64,000 bases of DNA from the NCBI GenBank assembly GCA_015183035.1, contig JACZZP010000016.1, positions 2,046,001-2,110,000 of the forward strand, given 5' to 3'. Positions 24,328 to 34,418 of the stretch are shown here, piece after piece (the stretch's first letter is position 1; the number at the start of each line of letters is the position of its first letter). Both the position numbers and the translations under genes were made by a program. The notes under the pieces are model-generated. The model was not told where the DNA came from. It was given only the letters and a program-made list of their open reading frames with translations, and searched no databases. This DNA comes from Meloidogyne chitwoodi (Eukaryota; Nematoda; Chromadorea; Rhabditida; Meloidogynidae).

Positions 24328-25679
24328 CAATAAAAAATTTCAGGAAAAGAAAAATAAATTATTTTTTGACAATTAGGACCTGTAATTCAATTAATTTTAT
24401 GTTACATGTTTTAAATATTTTTAATCTGTCATTTTTAAGCTAAGATTCTTATGATTTTTTGTAAATTTGATGAAGACTTTTTTGTATAAATTATTTTAAA
24501 AAAATTATTGGGAAATACAATAAAAATTTTATTTTGATCAAATAGAGGTAGCGTGCTACTTTCCGACCGCTTTGTAGCGGCTTTTTTAAATAAGCTTGTT
24601 TGTTGCGATCGCCTAAACAAGAAAAGTGTACTGTAGTATCCAATTTTTATTATTTTTCGATATTCAAAAGCTTTAATCTTGACTTTTATCGGAGGAATTT
24701 GACTCAATCAAAGCTAGTTCAATTCAGTTTTTCGAGCTCTTTCCAATTATATGTGTCTCATTCATATCTCTCCAATATTTAAAATCTCAAAAAAGTCATT
24801 CTCCCTAAATTTTTTTAATATTTAGGGGGTTTTTCTCAAATTCTGGTTTACAGATTTTTTTGATCCAAAGCTCATTCGATCTAGTTTTTCGAGCTCTTTC
24901 CAACGATATTTGTCTCATCAAAATCTCTCCAATAATTTAAAAGCACAAAAATAACAGTTTTGTCGTTCTCCCCATAATTTTACAATTTTTATGAGCGCAT
25001 ATCTCGCCTTCTATACTAAGATTAAGTTTTCTTAAAAGTTAGTTCGATTCAGCTTTTCAAGCTATTTCGAATAATACATGTCTCGGCTGGATCTAACATT
25101 TAGAAAAAAAGCCACTAAAATACAGTATATACAATTCCCAATAATTTATCACTGCAATGAAATGGCATTTAACAAACTTAATTTATCAAAAACTGTCGTT
25201 TCACTGCCAACCGAGAATTTAATATAACCTAATTCTTACTGTAATTCCCTTTAATTTTTGGATGTTTATGAGCCTTTATCTCGAATTCTATAATAGAGAA
25301 TTGGCTCATACAAAGCTCATTAGATTTAGTTTTTTGAGCTCTTCCAAATGATGCATGTCTCGACCAAAACTTACCAATAGTTTAAAAGCTCAAATATAGC
25401 GTTTATTCATTCCCCATAATATTTGGATATTTCTGAGACTTTATCTCGGTTTATTTCTAACTTATTTTCTTTCATAGATCGTTCGATTCAGGCTTTTCAA
25501 TCTCTTTCGAATGATAGATGTCAAGCTGGAACTAACACAAGACGATTTTTAATTCTTAAAAATTGTTTCCCATGACCGAGTTTCGCGCCCATAACCGAGT
25601 TTTGCGCCCATTCGCTATGATACAAAATGCCAAATTACATAAAAATTTATTTAATTAATAATATTACAAAAATATATTT
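24328..25679. repeat. Intergenic region with diverged ~160-bp repeats
   Basis: A sequence like GATTCAGTTTTTCGAGCTCTTTCCAATGATATGTCTC recurs near 24731, 24888, 25056, 25334 and 25496, spaced about 157, 168, 278 and 162 bp. Each copy is followed by TCTCCAATA-TTTAAAAGCTCAAAA and CATTCTCCCC-like text. At 25568-25615 a short direct repeat CCATAACCGAGTTTTGCGCCC occurs twice. It lies between convergent genes. I see no coding sequence. Confidence 0.7.
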
Positions 25680-28600
25680 CTAATGTTTCTGAGCAATTTC
25701 ACTAAAAAATTGTAATATATCATCTATTCCAACTTCAAGTTCAATTTTTGAGCCTAAATAACATTTAGAGATTAATTGTTGATAATGTTTGACTTGATTA
25801 AGAAATTCTTCCTAAAAATTTAATTTAATTTTAAAAAAATTATTTAATTTTTAAAAAATCACAAACTTGCATTTGTCTCCAAACAACTTGTAATAAAGAA
25901 GAATCATCACTTAAATGTTTTTCTATTTTTTTATATAAATTTTCTAATCCTTTTTTAACTTCTTTTGCTGGATATGTTGATGTAACACGTTTAAGTTCAA
26001 TTCTAGAAAATTGTTGTTCATAACTTATTTCTTCAGGAGAAACTCCATTTTCCATTAAACGTTCAATTCTTTCAAAAAAATTCTTAAAAAAAATTTATAA
26101 AAATTTTAAAGATAAAAAAATACATGAATTTTTTCAAGAGGTCTTCCCAACATTTCTTTAACATAAATTGCACAATTTTCTTGATATTTTTGCCTTAATT
26201 CTTTTCGACGAACATCCAGACAAGCAATTTTTAGTTCAGAGAGTAGAGCTATAAAAAATTTTAATTAGAGAAAAATAAAATAACAACAAAAGAATCGAAC
26301 CCAAGACAAGTTACCCTCAAAATCCGAATCACTAACCACTACACCACAAGATGAATAATATCATTTCAGTAATTAAACTATTTAAGTAAATAAAAATTAT
26401 AATATTTTTATTAAAAATGGGCAAAAAATGTAGAATTTTATTTTCCTAAATTATTTTCTATAAATATCCCTCATAATTTTGATCATTTAATTCGAAAAGT
26501 GTTCCTTAAATTACTCAATAATAAAATTAAATTTAAACAAACAATGAAATGCATGAAAATTTTCCATTCTAACAACAGCAGCAGGACATTTAGAATTTGG
26601 AGATTCAGCAGCACTATCAATGCCAACAATTATAGCAATTGTAAGCTTTTCTAGCCATTTATCCAAATCAATCTTTCTTTCAGAATCTGCAAAAATTTTT
26701 GTTGAAGATTTTGCCAAGGAGCGGAAACGGTCAATTGTATCCAAAATGCCAATTCTTGATCTTTTTGTAATTAAAATTCTTGAAAAAGAATTTTCAATTT
26801 GATTCTTAATTTTTTTAAATTTAATTATTTAAAAATTAAAAATAAATAAACCATTTGTTCATCAGAAAGTCTTTTTAAGGCAACCAAAAAAGAGCCATAA
26901 ATGATAGAAAAGTATGAAGAAGGATCACAAAAATTACTCATCTTTCGTGTTAATACAACATAAATTGAGATTATACTAAAAAATAAAAAAATAAAACCAA
27001 AAAGAACTAATATTATCTTTGAAATAAAATAAAAGGTCCTGGTCGGAATCGAACCTAGGTCATTTACTATACAAATCCAAGTCACTCACTACTACACCAT
27101 GAGGTGAACTACGAGAATTATATTATAAAGTAAATTTAAAAATAATATTTGTTAACAAAAATAATCAAAAATACCCTAATAGATTTAAAAAATAATTTTA
27201 AAAAAATTTCAAACAAACGTTATATGATGATCATTATAAATAGAAACGAGTCCATAAAAATATGTTGGCAAAGGCTCAAATATTCTTCCAATTGCAAACT
27301 TTATCTAAATAATTTTAAAAATAATATTATTCTTAAAAAATAAAAAAAACTTGATCATTTAATTGTTTTTCCATTGTTTTTTTATTAGAGTCTTCATCTT
27401 TAAAAAAAGTTTAATAAATTGATAAAAAATTAAACTATTTTTATTGTTAAGTTCATTGTCCAATTGGGATATAACGTCTGTATTTAAATGAAAAAAACGA
27501 ATACAAAATTTTTGTTCACTTTCAACAACAACTCGACATTCTGCTACTGCTGTTTCTATAAGCTATTTTAAAAAAATTAAAAATAAATTAAAAATAAATA
27601 AACTAACATTTGTATAAGTTTCAATAGTTTGTTCATTTATTATATTTGAAGTTTTCCAATTATTATTAGATAATGAAGATGATTCTTTCCTTGCAAGTTC
27701 AGAGAAAAATCTATCAAATTCCTTTTTGTATATTTTTTGAGCTTCAATATTGTAGCGATCCAAAACACTTTTATAAATATTTGGACGTGTTTGTTTTAGC
27801 CAAGAAATTAAATCAGAAAATGGTAAAAGTGCACGATGCCTTTGTGAATGTTTTTGCATAATTATTTCTCCAATATGCTGATTTTCTAACATTGAATCCT
27901 TCAAAAATTTAAATTAAAAAAATAAAATTAAAAATAAACCATGTTTCCAAAAATTGTACTAATATGAGCAAAAAATCTATCAACAAATTCTGAAGTAATT
28001 TTATGAAGCATTTCAACTCTAGAATTATAAGCATGCATTGAATTTAATTCAGTTTTTTTCGTAATAAAATGATCAATAATTCGAGCAGCTTGGAAGCATA
28101 AATTAATACTTTTAAAAATTAAATTTTATAAAAATTTTTTAATTTAAACCTTATAGGATCTGAAAGATTAGAGTTTTTTAAAGCTTCAATATGCTGATCT
28201 TGTACCATTTCTATTTGATAAATAAAATCGCCCAGTTCACTAGCCAATTTTTTGTTATTTTGTTGCTCAATATGGCGAAGAGAGTCCTTTTCTTCAATTA
28301 ATTCTACACTGTCACGGACAAACTTAATAAATAAAAATATTTATAAAACAATAAAAGTGTAAATAAGTTAATTCTATTAAATAAGTGTTAAAAATTAACT
28401 CAAAAAACACTGGAACCCAAACGGGATCGAACCCATCCCATACGTGGGAAAAGTCCAGTGCACTACCACTACACCACAACTATACCTGTATATTTTATAA
28501 AAAATCTGTACATAAATACAAATAACCCTATTTTTAAAACTAAATTTCCAAACCGATAACAAAGTGTCATATTCATCCAATTGTTTTTCTACACAATCTG

Positions 28601-29479
28601 CCAATTCAATGGCTGTATCAATTAATCCAATAAGCTCAGCAACATTTTGTTCATTTTCCATAATACTAGACAAATTTGCACTGTCAAGATGAGAAAGTTG
28701 ATCATTTAAAGAAGCAGAAAATTGCCTAGCTTGACCTATTTGTAAATTTGCTTTTTCAAGTAAATGTCTAAAATCTGTTTCTTCTTTTGAAGATATTGGC
28801 TAGATTGATTATTTAAATGACTAAATGTTTAAATTAAACCTGATAATTTGTGTCCAATTCAGCACTTTTTGAATCAGAATCAAAAGTTTCCTTAATATTT
28901 TTATTTTGTAAAGGTAAAGTATCGACAGGAAGAGAAACATTAACAAATTCAGGTTTTTGAATTGGCAAATTGGCATTTGAGAACTGAAAACTTTTATTAA
29001 TAAAAAACTAATAGAAAAAACCTTAAATAATTGTCTGATAAAAAAGTCTTTTTCTTCACTAGAATTTGAATAAAGTTGATATAATTGTCCTTTTATAGTC
29101 AAATTAAAGTCAGGGAGTGGCTAAAAATATATTTTAAGTTTATAATCGTACTAATAATTTTAAAAAATAAATAAAATTAAAACCTTTCTCGGATTTATTC
29201 CATCAACAGATCTAATATCTCTAAGGGCATAATGTTCCTTTTTTATAAAAGAGTTTTCCTTTTCTGATTTAACCATCCAAATACGTGCAGAAACTGGTTG
29301 TGTTGTTGTAACTTAAATTTAAAATTTTTTATTAAAAAATAAATATAAAATTAACCAACTAAACACATGAACAATTCTTTTCTTTTTTTCAAGTCTTTTT
29401 TAACATTTGCAACAGCCAACAATCTTTCACCATCCTCCTGAAAAATTGCCTTTTGTAAATTTGCTCTGAGAGAGGCCAT
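25680..29479 (-). CDS. sec-3: Exocyst complex subunit SEC3 (EXOC1)
   Basis: Sixteen exons: 29356-29479, 29184-29311, 29022-29120, 28840-28983, 28554-28799, 28150-28322, 27940-28108, 27608-27898, 27436-27562, 27351-27397, 27219-27304, 26852-26975, 26543-26804, 26124-26248, 25867-26082, 25680-25811; about 830 aa, normal for the family. The N-terminus (aa 1-130) matches the Sec3 PIP2-binding PH-like domain ([49 protein letters not shown]). The C-terminal helical region matches Sec3 (FGSLLVALKR-like [80 protein letters not shown]). It tethers secretory vesicles to the plasma membrane. Three introns carry sense-oriented tRNA-like sequences. Confidence 0.94.
26286..26352 (-). other. tRNA-like sequence in SEC3 intron, sense
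   Basis: On the minus strand it reads CTTGTGGTGTAGTGGTTAGTG, then CTTGGGTTCGATTC. Spacing is longer than in a normal tRNA and the stems are weak. Confidence 0.55.
27034..27109 (-). other. tRNA-like sequence in SEC3 intron, sense
   Basis: On the minus strand it reads CATGGTGTAGTAGTGAGTGAC, then CCTAGGTTCGATTCCGACCAGGACC. The 3' part is very tRNA-like; the 5' acceptor side does not pair well. Confidence 0.55.
28408..28483 (-). other. tRNA-like sequence in SEC3 intron, sense
   Basis: On the minus strand it reads TTGTGGTGTAGTGGTAGTGC, then GATGGGTTCGATCCC. Of the set it has the best-kept A and B boxes. An internal TTCCCACGTATGGGAT hairpin replaces a normal anticodon/variable region. Confidence 0.58.
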
Positions 29480-30006
29480 AATTTAGTGAACAAAATAAAT
29501 CATAAATGAATTATTTAAAGGTCAAAATAAGATTATTATATTTAAAATTGGAAAAGAAAAAACAAAAAAATAATAAAAAAAACTTTTGAAAATGCGTATA
29601 GTTATTAAATGTATGGCGAAATGTTGTTATTTCGTTTTCATTCCTCACCTCTTATTTTTACACAGTCTTTCTCTCAAAACAAAAGAAAAAGCCCGAATAA
29701 TCGCAAGAAAAATAGTTGAAGGCTGTCTTATCGCGAAATAGTGTTTAAATAGAGAAAAGTAGAGAAAAAGAGGGAACTAGAGAATACGTGCTTTAAATCG
29801 ACCCGCGACTACTCTAACGTCCTAACCCAAGGAAATCAAGATTTTAAACCTGTTTTATTCTTGTCGAGATTTCCACATCATCGAGCATTGTTAATTAACT
29901 TTTCGCGTGTTTACAAGTTTAAATAATTAAAATATAACATTTTTAAAAACTAATTTAGCAAATTAAATTTATTTTGGAATCTTTAATTATTTAAATATTA
30001 AAAAAA
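29480..30006. promoter_or_regulatory. Bidirectional upstream region of SEC3 and Flower with shared module
   Basis: TTATCGCGAAATAGTGTTTAAATAG (from 29728) followed by AGAGAAAAGTAGAGAAAAAGAGGGAACTAGAGAA matches the modules upstream of SERINC and the KDEL receptor, in the same orientation. The box is about 275 bp before the Flower ATG. The inference rests on recurrence in this window. Confidence 0.6.
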
Positions 30007-30738
30007 ATGCAAAATTTACTACCAGGAAAGTTTGGGCAAGCAGCCTCTTCAGCTTCAGATTCAATGAAACAACAACATGATCCAACTTCAGGGTTAGTCA
30101 TATTTTTTTGAAATTTTACTTTTTAAATTAAAAGATTTCCGTGGTGGGTTCGTTTCCTTGCAAAAGCGCTTGGAATCATCGGAGGATTTGTTGCAATGTT
30201 TTTTGCCGTTTTGGGTCTTTTGACGTTAAGTCCTTTATGTGCTATTGCTTCACTTTTACAACTGTAAACAATTTTATTCTTTTAATTTTATTTTTTTATA
30301 TTTTTAAGAGCTGCCGGATTTTTGACCGTTGCATTGGAAGCTCCATTTTGCTGTGCTTTTGTTGATTTTATTGAACGAATTGCGCAATTTTCAGAGTCAA
30401 GAGCTTATTGGCAAAAAGCTGCACTGTATTGCATTATGGGAGCAGTATGTTTTTTATTCTTTTTTAAATATTTTCGGTTTTTCTTTTAGATTCCGTGTAT
30501 CATTTGTTTTGAGTTGGGAACTTTTCTAGGCAATGCAATGATTATCGGAGCTGGTCTAGCCTATGGATTTATGGCACTTGGGAAGAAGTATATTATTATT
30601 ATTTTTATAATTAAAAGAAAATTTAGAGCTGATCGTGACACAATGATGGGAAATATTGGTGGAGGTGGACAGGATGCTGCATGGAGTCCACAGGTTAACC
30701 AACCATTCCCTCAACCAGCAGGATTCAATCAGCCATAA
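30007..30738 (+). CDS. Calcium channel Flower homologue
   Basis: Five exons: 30007-30092, 30135-30263, 30309-30444, 30490-30587, 30627-30738; 186 aa, the expected Flower length. It has four membrane segments. Family features include PWWVRFLAKALGIIGGFVAM, the acidic Glu in the second/third helix region (VALEAPFCCAFVDF, equivalent to the proposed selectivity-filter Glu), RIAQFSESRAYWQKAALYC and FLGNAMIIGAGLAYG. The short cytoplasmic tail is Gly/Pro/Gln-rich. In animals the protein sits on synaptic vesicles and couples exocytosis to endocytosis. The divergent neighbour SEC3 also acts in exocytosis. Confidence 0.93.
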
Positions 30739-31624
30739 CCTGACAAAATGGGCGAAAACCTCGACTTTGATATATATTGTAATTTAACTCCGACTCAAAG
30801 TATTCTTCTTTTATTAAACAAAAACTTAGTTTTCCCCTTTTATATTTTGATTTTCAATTTTATCAAAAATATTCAACTATACACTCCCCTTTTATTTCCT
30901 AAAATGTCACTCCGTCTTTTCTGTTTCTTTAAAACTAAAATATTTTTTGATTAAAAAAATCTCATCTCTTCAAACCTGTGTGTGTTTATTCAACAAAATT
31001 AAAGCATTCTTTTCTCTTCTTTCTAAGTACTGCTTGAACTTGAAAATATGTATTTTACTCTGAAAAATGGACTCATTAACTAAATAAACTTGTTATGTAT
31101 AAAATTAAATAATCCTGCAAAATTAGTTTTTATTTCCAAATATTTAAGTATTTTTATTATCCTAAATTTTGCTGGATTATTTAATATTTTTTCTTTTGTA
31201 ATTATTTAGACGTTCTAAAAACCTTTTTTACCTATAATTTTCTAAAATAAGTATAAAATAGAATAACTAAATTTCCTTGGCTAAAACGTCTAAAATTTTA
31301 ATTTTGACACGATATACTTATATATATTATTTAAAAAATAAATTGTTTGTGGTCGTATTTGAGGTATATTTATTTATTAATTAATTAGAAAATGATATAA
31401 ATTTATTAAATTATTTGCACATACTTAAAAAGGGGAAAAATAGATTAAGAAGGGATTTTAAAGCAAAAAAGGAGTCAACTAAATGTTAAAATATTTGGGC
31501 AAATTTTACAGTTTGTGAAAGCGCAAATTCTGAGATTAATTATAAAAAATTAAAAAATGGCAAAAAAGAAAAGATATGCGGAAAAATATTTTTCTATAAA
31601 AAACTAAAAAATAAACCATGCTTT
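30739..31624. other. Spacer between convergent Flower and DDAH-like genes
   Basis: AT-rich 3' flanks of both genes. The ORF at 30748-30954 has no features. I see nothing else. Confidence 0.65.
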
Positions 31625-32640
31625 TTAATCATGCCTTTTTGCCGAAAGTTTGTTTATAAGTAAGCAATATCGAGAAAATGGAGCACCCAATTTACCAAGT
31701 TCTTCCATTGTTACGCCCCAAAGTTCTACTGGAGGTTGAAGAACAGCAAATTTCTTAAAATTTAAATTAAAAAAGAAATTAAAAATTAAACCATTTCGTT
31801 AAGATCGTGACGAAAAAGCAGTCGATTGTTTACATTTAAGCAGGTAATTGCATCTTCATTATCTATTGTAAGTATTTTGTAACGAAAAGTTGCGTCTCTT
31901 TCAATTCTCTAAACAAAATAATTTTTTCCTAATTTTAATTAAAAAAAACCTGCAAAATATTTTGAGATTCCTTGTCTTTTCCAATGGCCAAAACTTCATT
32001 TGTTGCAACAGAAACACGAGCTTTAAGTGGTAAATTACCTACAGGTATGGGTATAACAGAAAAATCAGCAAACGTTTTTGCTACAACCTAGAAAATTTTA
32101 ATAAATTATTTCTCAAAAAATAATAAAAAGAAAGACTTACTAATGCCCCTTCCGTATTTGTTCCATTTTTTCGAATTCCAACAAAAATTTCTTTGCCAGT
32201 AAATAAAACATCAGATCCTTCAAGAACAACTTGTTTGCCATGTAATTGTGTTGGAGCATCTACAACTTGCCAAGCCATAACATTTAAATGTGCAATAAAT
32301 TCATTCGCACGAGATGTTGTTAAAGAATGTTTTTTATTTTGAATTATTTTTGGTTTTGTTAATAAAGCTGTTCCGTTTATTACAATAGCAATATCATCAG
32401 CAAAAAGATTTTGAACCTGGCAATCTTCTTCTGGTGGTAATTCGATTACTTCAACACCAGACTTTAAAAATATATATTAATAAAAAATTATTATTTTAAA
32501 AATAAAACCTCTCTCAATGTATCGCTAAGATCTTGATGTTGTTTTGCTGCCAAAGCTAAATCAATTTTATTTTTCAATTTTTTATCTTCAAATTTTATTG
32601 ATGTGGGGAATCGTAGCATAATTGCGTGAGTATACTTCAT
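31625..32640 (-). CDS. DDAH-like protein, probably catalytically inactive
   Basis: Five exons: 32509-32640, 32141-32461, 31950-32087, 31792-31908, 31625-31753; 278 aa, the normal length for dimethylarginine dimethylaminohydrolase. Homology is clear: VIELPPEEDCQVQNLFADD, SRANEF, LEGSDVLFTGKEIFVGIRKN, VVAKTFADFSVIPIPV, and an LLINK ending near the C-terminus. In active DDAHs (family knowledge) a catalytic His sits in a (L)HLK(S/T) motif and a catalytic Cys in a (T/S)C-x-S motif before the last strand. Here the first reads LPLKA and the second FSRYCLLINK, so the His is Pro and the Cys position is Arg, with a Cys two residues later. A pseudoenzyme or a changed specificity is therefore likely. Active enzymes degrade asymmetric dimethylarginine. 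Confidence 0.85.
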
Positions 32641-33076
32641 AGTCGACTAGAAGAACTTTGTAAGGAAAATTAAAAAAGAAACAGAAACTAGCAGCAGAAT
32701 AACGAAATTAATCAAAAATGAGAAAAAAAAGAAAATTAATTTTAAAATTTTGCCTTTTAATCGCTAAAATGGCGTTTTAGTAATTATATGACATTTCATC
32801 CTAATGGGTAGAGTCTGGTCAATTCGCAGGCCTGTTAGTCGCGAAATAGTATTTAAAATAAAGAGAATAAGAGATTTAGAGGAAATTAAAGACTATTTGC
32901 TGTAGATTGACTAGCGTCTATCCGGTAGTTTCCCTTTATTTTCGCTTCATTTATTTCTTGTTAGCACACGTGGAACTATGTGGAAAATTATATAATATTT
33001 TCAAGAGAATTGCGGTTTATTTTCTGATCATAATCAATATTTTTTATATTAAAATTAATTTTTTAGAGATTAGTAG
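32641..33076. promoter_or_regulatory. Bidirectional upstream region of DDAH-like and KDEL receptor genes with shared module
   Basis: TTAGTCGCGAAATAGTATTTAAAAT (from 32845) followed by AAAGAGAATAAGAGATTTAGAGGAAATTAAAGA matches the modules at 29728 and 20879. The box is about 230 bp before the KDEL receptor ATG. A splice-acceptor-like TTTTTTAG at 33059-33066 just before the ATG could accept a spliced leader. Confidence 0.6.
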
Positions 33077-34063
33077 ATGAATATTTTTAGACTTGCGGGC
33101 GATTCAGCCCATTTATTGGCTATTTTAATTTTATTATGGAAAATATGGAAAACCAAATCTTGTGCAGGTTTTTTTGCAATTTATTAAACTATATAAAATT
33201 ATTAAAAAAAAAGGAATTTCTGGTCGTTCACAAGTTCTCTTTCTCATCGTCTTTTGTTCACGTTATTTGGATCTTTTTACCAATTTTGTTTCCATTTATA
33301 ATACTATTATGAAGGTTTTTTTATTTAAATTTATTTATTTAACTTGTATTAAGTTTACTCTAGTCTTTAAAAATAAACTTTTCTTAAAATGACTTTTTAG
33401 GTATTCTTTATCGCCTCATCTGTGGCCACTATTTTTCTCATGTTTTTCAAATTTAGAGCAACCTATGATCGGTTTAATTTAAATTTAATTATTTAAATTT
33501 ATTATTCAGAAATCACGACACTTTCCGCATTGAAATATTGATTATTCCAAGTGCGATACTTGCTTTGCTTATTAACCATGAATTTACGCTTTTTGAGGTT
33601 TTAATTTTTTTTATTTAAAAAAATCAATTTTCAGGTTCTTTGGACTTATAGTATTTATTTAGAAGCTGTAGCTATTATGCCCCAACTTTTTATGCTTTCA
33701 AAGACTGGATCAGCTGAAACAATTACTGCACACTATCTTTTTGCTTTGGGTTAATTTTTTTAAAATTTTGTTTTTCAAATTTAAATATTTATTTTTTAGG
33801 TAGTTATCGTGGTCTTTATATTCTTAATTGGGTTTACAGATATTACATTGGTATAAGACTTTGAAAATTATTTTCTTTTATTTTTAAGAAACTCATTTGG
33901 ATGTGATTGCTTTGGTTGCTGGAGTGGCCCAGACAGTTCTTTATGCCGATTTCTTTTATCTTTACGTAACCAGAGTTGTTCAACAAGAGTAAAAATATTT
34001 TATTTAAATTTTTTAAATGTTTTTTTATTTTTTTTAAGGCAAAGAATGCAACTTCCAGCTTAA
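33077..34063 (+). CDS. erd-2: ER lumen protein-retaining (KDEL) receptor
   Basis: Eight exons: 33077-33167, 33214-33314, 33401-33471, 33510-33597, 33635-33749, 33800-33850, 33889-33988, 34039-34063; 213 aa against the family's usual 212. Seven hydrophobic segments are present. Diagnostic stretches: [88 protein letters not shown] and [13 protein letters not shown]. It retrieves soluble ER proteins bearing C-terminal KDEL/HDEL-type signals from the Golgi. All phases agree. Confidence 0.97.
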
Positions 34064-34418
34064 AAAGAAAGGAAAAAATTATTTTTTAAATTCTAAAATA
34101 TTAAAAACAAAGCAAACTTTTTTTCTGGTCTTTAAATGTTATGTATTTTTTTGGTTTTTTTAAATTCTTTTTTTTAAATTAATTTCTTTCCCCTTCTATA
34201 TTTGGTTTTTTGTTAATTAATTTAATTTATTGGTTTAAAGGAAAATAAAAAAGAAATTTTTTGGAGAAATATTTTTGTAAAAAATGATAAAAATTAATAT
34301 ATTTTTAATTTTTTAAAGTGTTCTATGAGATAAGAAATTTTATAATTTTTATCATTCTTTTTTAGAGTAATTTTCTCTTTCTTTTAATTAATTTGTTAAT
34401 TTTATTTTAAATTAAAAA
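34064..34418. other. Spacer, AT-rich
   Basis: 3' flank of the KDEL receptor and promoter region of the downstream acid phosphatase. I see nothing else. Confidence 0.6.
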
